Shown: piece by piece, positions 1 to 8,981 of the stretch
Layout: the number at the start of each line of letters is the position of its first letter
How positions within the stretch are numbered: the first letter of the stretch is position 1
Assembly (NCBI GenBank): GCA_030065095.1
Contig: JASJDP010000013.1
Location: 45,114-109,113 of the forward strand
DNA length: 64,000 nucleotides
From: Rhodobacter sp.
GTDB lineage: Bacteria > Pseudomonadota > Alphaproteobacteria > Rhodobacterales > Rhodobacteraceae
Direction of reading: 5' to 3'
Made by a program: the position numbers and the translations under genes
The notes under the pieces: generated by a model
Told to the model about the DNA's origin: nothing
The model's database searches: none
The model's input: the letters and a program-made list of their open reading frames with translations, nothing else

Positions 1-49
1 AGCGGAAGAAATCCCAGTTCGTGTTCGAGGGGACGAGTTTCAGCCGCAT
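1..49 (-). CDS. secF: SecF, N-terminal fragment (cut by window edge)
   Basis: Only the first 16 codons are inside the window (MRLKLVPSNTNWDFFR), starting at an ATG read on the minus strand from position 49. This lies three bases after the secD stop codon. The short basic N-terminus ending in a WDFFR-type motif is typical of SecF, and the secD-secF order is the standard one. SecF pairs with SecD in the membrane to drive late steps of Sec protein export with the proton-motive force. The identity rests on this start and on the neighbour; the rest of the gene lies outside the window. Confidence 0.85.
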   Translation of the reverse strand, partial: MRLKLVPSNTNWDFFR

Positions 50-52
50 GGT

Positions 53-1714
53 CTAGACCTCGATGGTTTTTGGGCGGCGGCGTTCGAACCACATCACGAT
101 CATCACCCGGGTGACGAAAATCGCGGTGAAGACCGAGGTGAGGATACCGAGCCCGAGCGTGACCGAGAACCCGCGCACCGGGCCGGACCCCATGGCGAAC
201 AGGATCACCGCGGTGATGAAGGTGGTGATGTTGGCATCCAGAATCGCACTCATCGCCTTTTCATAGCCAAGCTCGATTGCGCGCGCCGGGCCTTTGGCGG
301 TCTTCAGTTCCTCGCGGATCCGCTCGAAGACCAGAACGTTCGCGTCCACCGCCATACCGATGGTCAGGACGATCCCGGCGATGCCCGGCAGGGTCAGCGT
401 GGCGCCGATGGCCGACAGCAGGCCGAAGATCATGCCGACATTCAGGATCAGCGCGACATTGGCGATGATGCCGAACCAGCCATAGCTGAGCGCCATGAAC
501 ACCAGCACCGCCGCAAAGGCGACGAGACAGGCGATGCGCCCCGCTTCGATCGAGTCGGCGCCAAGCTCGGGCCCGATGGTGCGTTCCTCGAGAAACGTCA
601 TCTCGGCGGGCAGCGCGCCCGCGCGCAGAAGCACGGCAAGCTCGGTGCTTTCCTCGACGCTGAAATTGCCGGTGATCTGGCCGGTGCCGCCGGGGATCGC
701 CTCGCGGATCACCGGGGCGCTGATGACCTCTTCGTCGAGCACGATCGCGAAAGGCGATCCGACGTTTTCGGCCGTGTACTGGCCGAACTTCCGCCCGCCC
801 GTGGGGTTGAAGCGGAAGGTGACCGAGGCCTGGCCGTTCTGGTCGAAGGCGGGCTGGGCGTCGGTCAGATCCTCGCCCGAGACGACGGGGGTCTGTTCGA
901 GCACGTAAAACACGCCTTCTTCGTCCATCGAGGGCAGCAGGATATTGCGCGGTCCCGGGGTCTGGTCCGCGTTTTCGGTGCGGCCGACGACGGGATGAAA
1001 GGTCAGCTTTGCGGTGGTGCCGATGAGGCTTTTGAGCTCTTCGGCCGATCCGATGCCCGGCACCTGGATCAGGATCCGGTCGGTACCCTGGCGCTGGATC
1101 GTGGGTTCGCGCGTACCGACCTCGTCGACACGTCTGCGGATGATCTCGAGGCTTTGCTGCATCGTCCGGTCGTCTGTCGCCTGCTGTTCGGCATCCGACA
1201 GGCGGACGATCAGGTCGGCGCCGTCGGCGGCGACCTCGATATCGCTGCTTCCGGCGCCGGTCAGCGACACGACCGGGCGGGCAAGGCCGCGGACCTCTTC
1301 CAGCGCGCGGGCGATGTTCTCGGGACGGCTGATGCGGACACGCAATTCACCGGGGGCCGAATCCTGCCGCCGGATCGTGCCGACCTCGTCGCGGATCTCG
1401 CGCAGCGCGTCCCGCACATCCGGCCAGTAGCCGTCCATCCGGTCGGCATAGACATCCTCGACCTGCACCTCGGCCAAAAGATGAGCTCCGCCGCGCAAGT
1501 CCAGGCCAAGGTTGATGATTGTGCCGGGCAACCAGTCGGGCCACAGGGCGCGCGCGGCCTCTCGCTCGGGCGTGCTGCCCAGCCGGTCGATCTCGACCAG
1601 CGCGTCGTTATGGGTCTCGACACGGGTGTAGAACGCATTGGGCATGGCGAACCAGAGACCCAAGGCGACGAGGCCCCAGATGGCGAACCGCTTCCAAAGA
1701 GGGATTTGCAGCAT
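53..1714 (-). CDS. secD: Protein translocase subunit SecD
   Basis: The 553-residue protein has the SecD layout. An N-terminal transmembrane helix (about residues 9-28) is followed by a large periplasmic domain (about 30-375) containing the early LDLRGG motif, then a C-terminal block of membrane helices (about 385-540) with the family motif GMAVDANVLVFER. SecD with SecF pulls exported chains to the periplasmic side after SecYEG transport. The start is the ATG at 1714, 21 bp after the yajC stop, so yajC-secD-secF form one operon. Length and motifs are normal for an alphaproteobacterial SecD. Confidence 0.97.
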   Translation of the reverse strand: MLQIPLWKRFAIWGLVALGLWFAMPNAFYTRVETHNDALVEIDRLGSTPEREAARALWPDWLPGTIINLGLDLRGGAHLLAEVQVEDVYADRMDGYWPDVRDALREIRDEVGTIRRQDSAPGELRVRISRPENIARALEEVRGLARPVVSLTGAGSSDIEVAADGADLIVRLSDAEQQATDDRTMQQSLEIIRRRVDEVGTREPTIQRQGTDRILIQVPGIGSAEELKSLIGTTAKLTFHPVVGRTENADQTPGPRNILLPSMDEEGVFYVLEQTPVVSGEDLTDAQPAFDQNGQASVTFRFNPTGGRKFGQYTAENVGSPFAIVLDEEVISAPVIREAIPGGTGQITGNFSVEESTELAVLLRAGALPAEMTFLEERTIGPELGADSIEAGRIACLVAFAAVLVFMALSYGWFGIIANVALILNVGMIFGLLSAIGATLTLPGIAGIVLTIGMAVDANVLVFERIREELKTAKGPARAIELGYEKAMSAILDANITTFITAVILFAMGSGPVRGFSVTLGLGILTSVFTAIFVTRVMIVMWFERRRPKTIEV

Positions 1715-1735
1715 GTCGGGCGCCCTCGGGCAGGG

Positions 1736-2059
1736 TTACTTTTCCTCGGCGGGCTCGGTCTTGGACAGCACCTGCGCAACGGTCGATCTGACCACACGGG
1801 CCTTGACGCCGGTGGCAATCTCGACCTCTATCTCGTTGTCTTCCTTGACTTTCGTGACCTTGCCGATCAGCCCGCCCTGGGTGACGACCTGGTCGCCGCG
1901 GCGCAGCGCCTCGACCATTTTCTGGTGTTCCTTGACCTTCTTCTGCTGTGGGCGGATCAGCAGGAAATACATGATCGCGAAGATCAGGATCAGGGGAATG
2001 AAGCTGGCGAAAGCACTGCCACCCCCGGCCGCTTGCGCATAGGCAGGCGTTGCAAACAT
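1736..2059 (-). CDS. yajC: Preprotein translocase accessory subunit YajC
   Basis: This 107-residue protein has one transmembrane helix (about residues 17-35, ending FLLIRPQQKK) and a small cytoplasmic domain with the YajC motif GDQVVTQGGLIGKV. A short alanine-rich stretch precedes the helix. YajC associates with SecDF-YidC in the inner membrane. The start is the ATG at 2059: the open frame runs further upstream but that part has no YajC character. It is the first gene of yajC-secD-secF. The promoter should lie in the long gap upstream, but I could not pick out a convincing one. Confidence 0.96.
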   Translation of the reverse strand: MFATPAYAQAAGGGSAFASFIPLILIFAIMYFLLIRPQQKKVKEHQKMVEALRRGDQVVTQGGLIGKVTKVKEDNEIEVEIATGVKARVVRSTVAQVLSKTEPAEEK

Positions 2060-2863
2060 GTGCGCGTCCTTTTGGCTGCTCGGGGGCTGTGCGACCCCCC
2101 CGTTTAGATTGGCGCGCACCCTAGCTTTGGCAAGGGGTGGGCGCAAGCCGATGCGGGGCGGATTCGGGGGCCATGGCTTGCATATGATTGCCAAAGGGCC
2201 TGCATATATCACCGCGCGGTCTGGCCGAGAGGTGGATGGCGGGCGGTGTTTGCCGCTGCTGGAGCGGTCCGTGGTGAGTGATTTCAGTCGTGCAATTGCG
2301 ACCTCGCCGCTTCCCCGGGTTGGCGCGGGGTTCGCCATCGCGTCAGCGGCACTGCGACCGATGCAGCCGCCCGGCGCGGGCCTTGGCGTGCAATCTGCCG
2401 GATGGCTGCCATGGACAAATGGGCAGCTTGGTGCGGGAACGGCGCCGTGACATCCTGCGGCGCGATCAAATCGAATTCCGGCCCGGATCACCTGGCCGGG
2501 ATGCTCGGCGACAGCCCGGTCATGCTGGCGGGGACGACTGCGCGACCGAAGCAATCGCCGGGGGCGGATTTGGAATCCGCTGCGCATTTCAAGCGCGGGC
2601 GCGCTCCGATCAGGTTGAGACGAAAGGCGAAACTCTCCCTAGGGGCGAATGACGCTGCGTCACGACTCGGGCAAGGTCAGGAATTCCATACCTGACCGGT
2701 CGGGCCGAACCTCTATCCTCCGCGGGGCAACGCGCGGCGTTTTCGAGTGCTTGGGTAACGGTGTTAACGAGTTCTTTGTTTCTCCGCATCGCCGCGCGTT
2801 GATCTTTCACCGAAATCCTGATTTGACCCCGCCCGCGAGACTTCCCATCCGAGGGCCGATCCA
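2060..2863. other. Long intergenic stretch, no gene recognised (804 bp)
   Basis: This stretch separates the divergent yajC and serS genes. Several open frames cross it on both strands, but none has a recognisable domain, a good ribosome binding site or a plausible codon pattern. No tRNA or known RNA could be confirmed. The 3' part, about 2690-2863, is less GC-rich and is the likely serS promoter and leader region. The segment around 2205-2290 has short tRNA-like pieces but no complete cloverleaf. Confidence 0.5.
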
Positions 2864-4156
2864 ATGCACGACATCCGTCTGATCCGCGAAGACCCTGTGT
2901 CCTTCGATGCCGGCCTGGCCCGGCTGGGTGAGGTGGCGGTCTCGTCGGAGATCCTGGCCCTCGACGCGGCGCGGCGGGCGGCGATCGGCAAGGCCGAGGC
3001 GGCGCAGGCCGAACGCAACGCGGCATCCAAGGAGGTCGGCCGCGCGAAGGCTGCGGGCGATGAGGCCGAGTTCGGGCGGCTGCGGGCGCTGGTGGCGGCG
3101 AAGAAGGACGAGATCGCGGCGCTGGAAGAGGAGGCGCGGGCACAGGATGCGGCGCTAACCGATATGCTGCTGGGCCTGCCGAACCTGCCGATGCCGGATG
3201 TGCCGGACGGCGACGACGAGGACGACAACCTGGAAATCAGGCGGTGGGGGGAGCCACGCGTCTTCGACTTCCGGCCGCTGGAGCATTTCGAGCTGGCGGC
3301 GGCGCAGCCGGGCATGGATTTCGAGACGGCGGCGAAGCTCAGCGGCTCCCGCTTCGTGCTGCTTCGCGGGGCGATGGCGCGGCTGCACCGAGCGCTGGCG
3401 CAGTTCATGCTGGATGTGCACACCACCGAGAACGGGCTGACCGAGACGATCACGCCGGTGCTGGTGCGCGACGAGGCGATGGTCGGCACCAACCAGTTGC
3501 CGAAATTCGCCGAGGACAGCTATCGGACGACGAATGGCTGGTGGCTGATCCCGACCTCGGAAGTGACACTGACGAACACGGTGCGCGAGAGCATCGTCGA
3601 CGAGGCCGACCTGCCGGTGCGGATGTGTGCGCATTCCCTGTGTTTCCGGTCCGAGGCCGGATCGGCCGGCAAGGATACCGCCGGCATGCTGCGGCAGCAC
3701 CAGTTCGAAAAGGTCGAGATGGTGTCGGTGACGCATCCCGATCGGTCGCTGGACGAGCATGAGCGGATGACGCGCTGTGCCGAGAATGTCCTGGAGCGTT
3801 TGGGACTGCCCTACCGCACCATTGTTTTGTGCACCGGGGACATGGGCTTTGGGGCGCGGAAGACGCATGATATCGAGGTGTGGCTGCCCGGTCAGGACAC
3901 CTATCGCGAGATATCCTCGGTCTCCGTCTGCGGCGATTTCCAGGCTCGGCGGATGAATGCGCGGTTCCGGCGCGAGGGTGGCGGCAGGCCCGGGTTCGTG
4001 CATACGCTGAACGGGTCGGGGCTGGCCGTGGGCCGGTGCCTGATCGCCGTGCTGGAGAACGGCCAGCAGGCCGACGGGTCGGTGGAACTGCCCGAGGTGC
4101 TGTGGCCGTATCTGGGCGACAAGCGCCGGGTCACGCATGACGGTGTGCTGGCATAA
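2864..4156 (+). CDS. serS: Seryl-tRNA synthetase
   Basis: The 430-residue class II aminoacyl-tRNA synthetase charges tRNA-Ser (and tRNA-Sec where present) with serine in the cytoplasm. The N-terminal domain (about residues 1-105) is rich in A/E/K/R and forms the long coiled-coil arm that grips the tRNA. The catalytic domain has motif 2 ([13 protein letters not shown] then [10 protein letters not shown]) and motif 3 ([18 protein letters not shown]). Start [11 protein letters not shown] is the usual SerS N-terminus. Length is normal. It stands alone, upstream of and facing the convergent Cache-protein gene. Confidence 0.98.
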   Translation: MHDIRLIREDPVSFDAGLARLGEVAVSSEILALDAARRAAIGKAEAAQAERNAASKEVGRAKAAGDEAEFGRLRALVAAKKDEIAALEEEARAQDAALTDMLLGLPNLPMPDVPDGDDEDDNLEIRRWGEPRVFDFRPLEHFELAAAQPGMDFETAAKLSGSRFVLLRGAMARLHRALAQFMLDVHTTENGLTETITPVLVRDEAMVGTNQLPKFAEDSYRTTNGWWLIPTSEVTLTNTVRESIVDEADLPVRMCAHSLCFRSEAGSAGKDTAGMLRQHQFEKVEMVSVTHPDRSLDEHERMTRCAENVLERLGLPYRTIVLCTGDMGFGARKTHDIEVWLPGQDTYREISSVSVCGDFQARRMNARFRREGGGRPGFVHTLNGSGLAVGRCLIAVLENGQQADGSVELPEVLWPYLGDKRRVTHDGVLA

Positions 4157-4386
4157 CCGACCTCGATCGGCCAATGGCGGCTCGGGCGGGATTGCGGCTC
4201 TGCAGCCCTTTCCGCCGGGATAGGTGGCGCGCGGCGGGTACAAGGCGGAGGCAGCGGCGAACGCCCTGGTGTCAGGCTGTCGGTGCGGACCGTCATCACC
4301 GGACCGGTGCCGGGCAGCATGGCATGCATTTGGATCGCTTCGGACCGCCCCCTGGTCGGGCCGACATCCGGGCGTTCCCAGGCGCC

Positions 4387-5475
4387 CTACCCCATCACCT
4401 TTCGACCGTAGACAAACCCAAGGCCGGCCGTCGCGGCAAGCGCCGCGAGAGAGACCAAAAGCGCGATCCGCCGGACGCTGTGAAGGGGCGCGAGGATGTC
4501 GTCTTCGGGCAGGTAGGTCACGACCGTCCAGGGCGTGCGGGCAAGCCCGAGCCGCAGGACCGCGCCGATCCAGATCTCGCCCCCGGCCTCGAACCGCGCA
4601 AGCCGGATCTCGCCCGGAAAGAGCGTGTCGAGCCCGCCCTCGATCTGCGCCGCCGCTTGGGTCAGGATCGGATCGCTGCCTTCGGCGACGGTCCTGAACG
4701 CCCCGCCCCCCTCGGCAACGCCCGCGAGCAGATCCGGATCGCTGTGGGCGATGATATCGCCGGTCTGCGCGACAATGGCCGCCTGGCCGCGGGGGCTGAT
4801 GTCGAGTGATTCCAGAAAGGCCGACAACGCCTCGATCTTGATGTCGACGCCGGCGACACCGGCAAACCCGGCATCGGTCGCGACCGGAACGGAAACCGTG
4901 ATGCCAGGCGCCTGAGAGGTGAAGAAGATATAGGGTTTTGTCCAGGCCGCAGCGTTCTGCGCCTGGGCGGCCTCGTACCACGGGCGGGTTCGCGGATCGA
5001 AATCGTCGTCGGGATCCCGCCGGCTGTCCTGCAGGCGCAACCTGTCCGAATACCACTCCAGCGTCACCTCGCGCCAAGGTTCTGTGCTGATCCGCTTGAT
5101 CCGCAACGGTCCGGGTTCCGGCTCTGGCGCCCGGCTGGCATAGACGAAACCACCGGTCCGGTCGCCCAGATAGATGCCGTCGAGATTTTCGCGCAGCCGC
5201 AGATGTTCCAGAAAGTACTGCGCCATTCCCGAACGGTCACCGGGATCGAGCATCCCGGCCTGCACCAGCCGGCGGGTCAGCTCTGCCGTCTCGTTGGCGG
5301 GATCGAGAAACCCCTCGGTATAGGCGGTGGCGTCGCGTGAGATCCGCGCGGCAATGTCTTCCGAGAACCGCAGCAGCACGGTTTGCGAGGCCCAGTAGGT
5401 AATGCCCAGCACCACCATCAGGGCCAAAGCCTGAAGCACGACCAGCCCCAGGATCAGTTTCAGCGGCCGCGACAT
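4387..5475 (-). CDS. Cache-domain membrane sensor lacking an output domain
   Basis: The 362-residue protein has an N-terminal transmembrane helix (about 6-28), a periplasmic sensor region (about 30-330) and a second helix (about 336-356). The sensor carries double-Cache motifs: a DPRTRPWY segment, then TKPYIFFTSQAPGITVSVPV and GVAGVDIKIE. It then stops after RKVMG, where family members normally continue into a HAMP region and a cyclase, kinase or chemotaxis domain. The 230 bp beyond the stop encode nothing like HAMP in the same frame. It may be a truncated receptor or a stand-alone sensor acting through a partner. Its start is next to the ptsP leader, so the two genes are divergent. Confidence 0.8.
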   Translation of the reverse strand: MSRPLKLILGLVVLQALALMVVLGITYWASQTVLLRFSEDIAARISRDATAYTEGFLDPANETAELTRRLVQAGMLDPGDRSGMAQYFLEHLRLRENLDGIYLGDRTGGFVYASRAPEPEPGPLRIKRISTEPWREVTLEWYSDRLRLQDSRRDPDDDFDPRTRPWYEAAQAQNAAAWTKPYIFFTSQAPGITVSVPVATDAGFAGVAGVDIKIEALSAFLESLDISPRGQAAIVAQTGDIIAHSDPDLLAGVAEGGGAFRTVAEGSDPILTQAAAQIEGGLDTLFPGEIRLARFEAGGEIWIGAVLRLGLARTPWTVVTYLPEDDILAPLHSVRRIALLVSLAALAATAGLGFVYGRKVMG

Positions 5476-5650
5476 GGGTCAGGGTCCTCGTTCTGCCGTC
5501 CGACACGCGCGAGACTATGGCCCGGCCGCCCCGGTGCACAAGTGTCCAACGGGCACGATGGCCGCCGGCCCGCCGCGGGAAAGGCATTTCGCGACATCCC
5601 CGCATATGCTCTATAGGCTGAAAGCCGGACCGCAGGGGATCCCGACCGCA

Positions 5651-7897
5651 ATGCCCGAACAAACCGAAAGCGAAAGCCGCAAGCTGCTGGGACGCCTGCG
5701 CGACACGCTGGCCGAGGAAGGCGCGGGGCAGGCGCGGCTCGACCGGATCACGCATCTGATCGCCGATTCGATGCAGACAGAGGTGTGTTCGATCTACCTG
5801 TTCCGCGATGCCGACACGCTGGAGCTGTGCGCCACACAGGGGCTGAATCCCGAGGCCGTGCACAAGACCCGCATGCGGGTGGGCGAGGGTCTGGTGGGCC
5901 GCGTCGCCAAGTCCGGCCGGCCGGTCAACACCAAGGACGCCCCCGCCACCAAGGGGTTCCGGTTCATGCCGGAAACCGGGGAAGAGGTGTTTTCCAGCTT
6001 CCTCGGACTGCCGGTGCAGCGCCTGGGCGAAACGCTGGGCGTTCTGGTGGTACAATCGAAACAGGCGCGCCGCTACAGCGACGACGAGGTCTACGCGCTG
6101 GAAGTCGTCGCCATGGTGCTGGCAGAGATGGCGGAACTGGGCGCCTTCATCGGCGAAGGCGCGGCGCTGACCGCGTTGCACCAGCGGGCCCAGCTGTATC
6201 GCGGGGGCATCGGGCAGGAAGGCACCGCCGAGGGGCATGTCTGGCTGCATGAGCCGCGCGTTGTGGTCACCAATCCGGTCGCCGACGACCCCCAGGTCGA
6301 ACATACCCGTCTGGCGGACGCGGTCGATCGGCTCAGGCTCTCGATCGACGAAATGCTCGATCAGCTCGACACCGGCGACAAGGACCAGCGCGCGGTTCTG
6401 GAAGCCTACCGGATGTTCGCCAATTCGCGCGGCTGGATCCGGCGGATGCAAGAGGACATCGCGCGCGGGCTGAGCGCCGAGGCGGCGGTGGAAAAGGAAC
6501 AGTCCGCGGCGCGTGCACGGATGGAAACGGTGCCCGACGCCTATCTGCGCGACCGGCTGCACGACCTCGACGACCTGTCGAACCGGCTGTTGCGTATCCT
6601 GTCGGGCCAGGGCAACGAGACCGGCGCCGAGATGCCCAAGGATCCGGTGCTGATCGCCCGCAATATCGGTCCCGGGGAGCTCTTGGAATACGGCCGGCGG
6701 CTGCGGGCCATCGTGCTGGAGGAAGGCTCGGTCGGCAGCCATGCCGCCATCGTCGCCCGCGCCTGGGCGATCCCGCTGGTGATCCACGCCAAGCGCATCA
6801 TCGCCGAGGCGCTGAACGGCGACCACATCATGGTCGATGGCGACCAGGGCGTCGTGCACCTGCGCCCCGAAGACACGGTCATCACCGCCGTGCGCGACAA
6901 GATGGCGATGCAGGCCGAGGCGCAGAAACGCTACGTCTCGCTGCGAGACAAGCCTGCGAAATCCAAGGATGGCGCGATTGTCGAACTGTTCATGAACGCC
7001 GGTCTGATGGCCGACCTGCCGTCGCTGGACAGTTCGGGCGCCGAGGGCGTCGGCCTGTTCCGGACCGAATTGCAGTTTCTGGTGCGCAACAAGATGCCGC
7101 GGCGGCAGGAACTGGTCGAGATCTACGCCCGCGTGATGGACGCCGCCCATGGCAAGCGCGTGCAGTTCCGCACGCTGGACATCGGCTCGGACAAGGTGCT
7201 GCCCTACATGAAGCCCACCGACGAACCGAACCCGGCGCTGGGGTGGCGGGCGATCCGGGTGGGGCTGGACAAGCCGGGCGTGATGCGGATGCAGCTGCAG
7301 GCGCTGATCCGTGCGGCGAACGGGCGGCCGTTGACGGTGATGTTTCCGTTCATCGCCCAGTTCGACGAGTTCAAGAGGGCGCGCGAGTTCGTACACCGCG
7401 AGTTGGAACGCGAGGCGGTGTTGGGACATGTGCTGCCCGAGGGCATCGAGATCGGGGCGATGCTGGAAACCCCGAGCCTCGCCTTCGCGCCGCGGCAGTT
7501 CTTCGAGATGGCGGATTTCATTTCCATCGGCGGCAATGATCTGAAACAGTTCTTCTTCGCCGCCGACCGCGAGAACGAACGCGTCCGGCGGCGCTATGAT
7601 TCCCTCAATGTCAGCTACCTGAGCTTCATCGAGCGGATCGCCGAGCGTTGCGCCGAGGTGGACACGCCGGTGTCGTTCTGCGGCGAGGATGCCGGCCGGC
7701 CGATCGAGGCGGTGTGTTTTGCCGCCATGGGCCTGCGCAAACTGTCGATCCGCCCGGCCTCGATCGGCCCGGTCAAGAGCCTGTTGTGCCGGGTCGATCT
7801 GACCGAGGCCAGGGCGGTTATCGACGAGGCGCGTCGTTGCGGGACCCAGTCGGTGCGTCCTGCGATCATGAAGTGGCTTGCCACGCAACAGCGTTAG
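5651..7897 (+). CDS. ptsP: Phosphoenolpyruvate-protein phosphotransferase PtsP (EI-Ntr)
   Basis: With the ATG at 5651 the protein has 748 residues, the usual PtsP length. An N-terminal GAF domain (about 15-155) is followed by the enzyme I core. The phospho-accepting histidine lies in VGSHAAIVAR (His364). The C-terminal PEP-binding barrel shows FRTLDIGSDKVLPY, GGNDLKQFFF and SFCGEDAGRP. PtsP transfers phosphate from PEP to NPr and starts the nitrogen-type phosphotransferase relay, which regulates rather than transports. The frame is open another 59 codons upstream, but that part is not GAF-like and overlaps the divergent gene's start. Its stop codon overlaps that of the convergent MarR gene. 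Confidence 0.95.
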   Translation: MPEQTESESRKLLGRLRDTLAEEGAGQARLDRITHLIADSMQTEVCSIYLFRDADTLELCATQGLNPEAVHKTRMRVGEGLVGRVAKSGRPVNTKDAPATKGFRFMPETGEEVFSSFLGLPVQRLGETLGVLVVQSKQARRYSDDEVYALEVVAMVLAEMAELGAFIGEGAALTALHQRAQLYRGGIGQEGTAEGHVWLHEPRVVVTNPVADDPQVEHTRLADAVDRLRLSIDEMLDQLDTGDKDQRAVLEAYRMFANSRGWIRRMQEDIARGLSAEAAVEKEQSAARARMETVPDAYLRDRLHDLDDLSNRLLRILSGQGNETGAEMPKDPVLIARNIGPGELLEYGRRLRAIVLEEGSVGSHAAIVARAWAIPLVIHAKRIIAEALNGDHIMVDGDQGVVHLRPEDTVITAVRDKMAMQAEAQKRYVSLRDKPAKSKDGAIVELFMNAGLMADLPSLDSSGAEGVGLFRTELQFLVRNKMPRRQELVEIYARVMDAAHGKRVQFRTLDIGSDKVLPYMKPTDEPNPALGWRAIRVGLDKPGVMRMQLQALIRAANGRPLTVMFPFIAQFDEFKRAREFVHRELEREAVLGHVLPEGIEIGAMLETPSLAFAPRQFFEMADFISIGGNDLKQFFFAADRENERVRRRYDSLNVSYLSFIERIAERCAEVDTPVSFCGEDAGRPIEAVCFAAMGLRKLSIRPASIGPVKSLLCRVDLTEARAVIDEARRCGTQSVRPAIMKWLATQQR

Positions 7898-8343
7898 GGT
7901 GCATCGCGCCCGGGCAGAACCTTGCGCAGCAGAGCCGTGAGCGTTTCGCGCTCTGCCGCCGACAAGGGCGCTGCGAGAGCCGCGTTCACGTCGCGCACGA
8001 CCGCATGCAGCTTTGGCGCGATGGCCACGCCTTCGACCGTTGCCGTGATGCTGTGCGCGCGCCGCGAATGTGCATGCGCCCCGCGCGAAACAAAGCCCAG
8101 CTCTTCAAGCGTATCGACGGCGCGGCTGATCGCGTAGGGTGCCATGCCAAAGCGCTTGCCGATCTCCGCTTGGGTCAGCGGCCCGTGTTCCAAGACGGTC
8201 ATCATCACCGCGAATGTGCCAAGGTTCATGTCCAGCGCCGCCAGGCGCGTGTTCATCGCCTCGTCGAGCGCGCCGGTGATCCGTTGCAGCATCCAGCCGA
8301 TGCTGGTCTCGCGCACGGCGCGTGTTTCGTCGCGGACAGTCAC
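7894..8343 (-). CDS. MarR-family transcriptional regulator
   Basis: The protein has a winged-helix core of MarR type: LNLGTFAVMMTVLEHGPLTQ-like helix, IGKRFGMAPYAISRAVDTLEELGFVSR recognition and wing region, and helical ends for dimerisation. I chose the GTG at 8343 (149 residues). The only upstream ATG (8398) would translate the double palindrome at 8368-8394 as LQSQLLQLQ, which is more likely operator DNA, and a TATACG -10-like element lies between. It is divergent from the cytochrome b561 gene, and probably represses that gene and itself. No inducer can be inferred. Confidence 0.85.
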   Translation of the reverse strand: MTVRDETRAVRETSIGWMLQRITGALDEAMNTRLAALDMNLGTFAVMMTVLEHGPLTQAEIGKRFGMAPYAISRAVDTLEELGFVSRGAHAHSRRAHSITATVEGVAIAPKLHAVVRDVNAALAAPLSAAERETLTALLRKVLPGRDAP

Positions 8344-8360
8344 AGGCCGCAGTTTAGGCG

Positions 8361-8396
8361 TATAAAATTGCAATTGCAACAATTGCGATTGCAACA
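8361..8396. promoter_or_regulatory. Double palindromic operator between MarR gene and cytochrome b561
   Basis: Two 12-bp palindromes, TTGCAATTGCAA (8368-8379, perfect) and TTGCGATTGCAA (8383-8394, one mismatch), are centred 15 bp apart in an AT-rich stretch within GC-rich DNA. A TATACG-like -10 for the MarR gene follows on the minus strand. Position and symmetry suggest the binding sites of the adjacent MarR dimer. Confidence 0.7.
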
Positions 8397-8444
8397 TTTT
8401 GAAAACAGGCGTAGGCTGACACGCGTCAACCACGGGAGTCGCCC

Positions 8445-8978
8445 ATGACCCGCTATCACCCCCTGCTCGTCGCGCTGCATTGGCTGATCGCCCTGATGAT
8501 CGTCATGGCCCTGATCTTCGGCGGTGCATTCCTGGCCGAGATGCCAAACGACGATCCGGCGAAAATCGACGGGCTGCGCGCCCATATGAGCCTCGGCATG
8601 GCCGTCCTGGTGCTGATGCTGATCCGTCTTGCCACCCGGCTTTTCACCGCCAAGCCGCCACCTGCCGGCACCGGCAATGCGCTGCTGGACAAGGCCGGTG
8701 CCGCGACCCATTGGCTGTTCTACATCCTGGTGATCGCCATGGCGGGTTCGGGCCTTGCCACCGCGCGCATGGCCGGGCTGCCCGACATCGTCTTTGGCGG
8801 CTCCGGCGCACCGCTACCGGAGGATTTCGGCATCTACCCGCCCCGCATCGCGCATGGCATTCTGGCGACGCTGATCGGGCTTTTGCTGCTGCTGCATGTG
8901 GCCGCGGCGCTGTATCACCAGTTCCTCCGCAAGGACGGGCTGTTCCGCAGGATGTGGTTCGGCGACCGGCAGGCTTAG
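8445..8978 (+). CDS. Cytochrome b561 family protein
   Basis: The 177-residue protein has four hydrophobic helices and starts MTRYHPLLVALHWLIALMI, the standard cytochrome b561 beginning with a haem-ligand histidine in ALHW. Further candidate ligands are in the LRAHMSLG, ATHWLFY and LLHVAAALYH helices. Such proteins are di-haem b-type electron carriers in the inner membrane, often oxidising quinol or passing electrons to periplasmic acceptors. It is divergent from a MarR regulator, so it is probably an inducible stress or redox function. The substrate is unknown. Repeat copy A begins only a few bases after its stop. Confidence 0.92.
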   Translation: MTRYHPLLVALHWLIALMIVMALIFGGAFLAEMPNDDPAKIDGLRAHMSLGMAVLVLMLIRLATRLFTAKPPPAGTGNALLDKAGAATHWLFYILVIAMAGSGLATARMAGLPDIVFGGSGAPLPEDFGIYPPRIAHGILATLIGLLLLLHVAAALYHQFLRKDGLFRRMWFGDRQA

Positions 8979-8981
8979 GGC

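Noticed and set aside
2205..2290. Segment with tRNA-like pieces (CTGGCCGAGAGG and a GC-rich variable-arm-like stretch)
   Set aside because: No complete acceptor stem and no T-loop sequence of the GGTTCRANTC type follow, so no cloverleaf can be formed.
5237..7888. Very long open frame antisense to ptsP (883 codons)
   Set aside because: ptsP has unmistakable motifs on the plus strand; the antisense frame has skewed, His/Arg/Asp-rich composition and no domain, as expected from GC-rich antisense codons.
8344..8433. Longer MarR protein starting at upstream ATG or alternative codons
   Set aside because: The extra residues would be encoded by the double palindrome and a -10-like element; MarR proteins do not need them.
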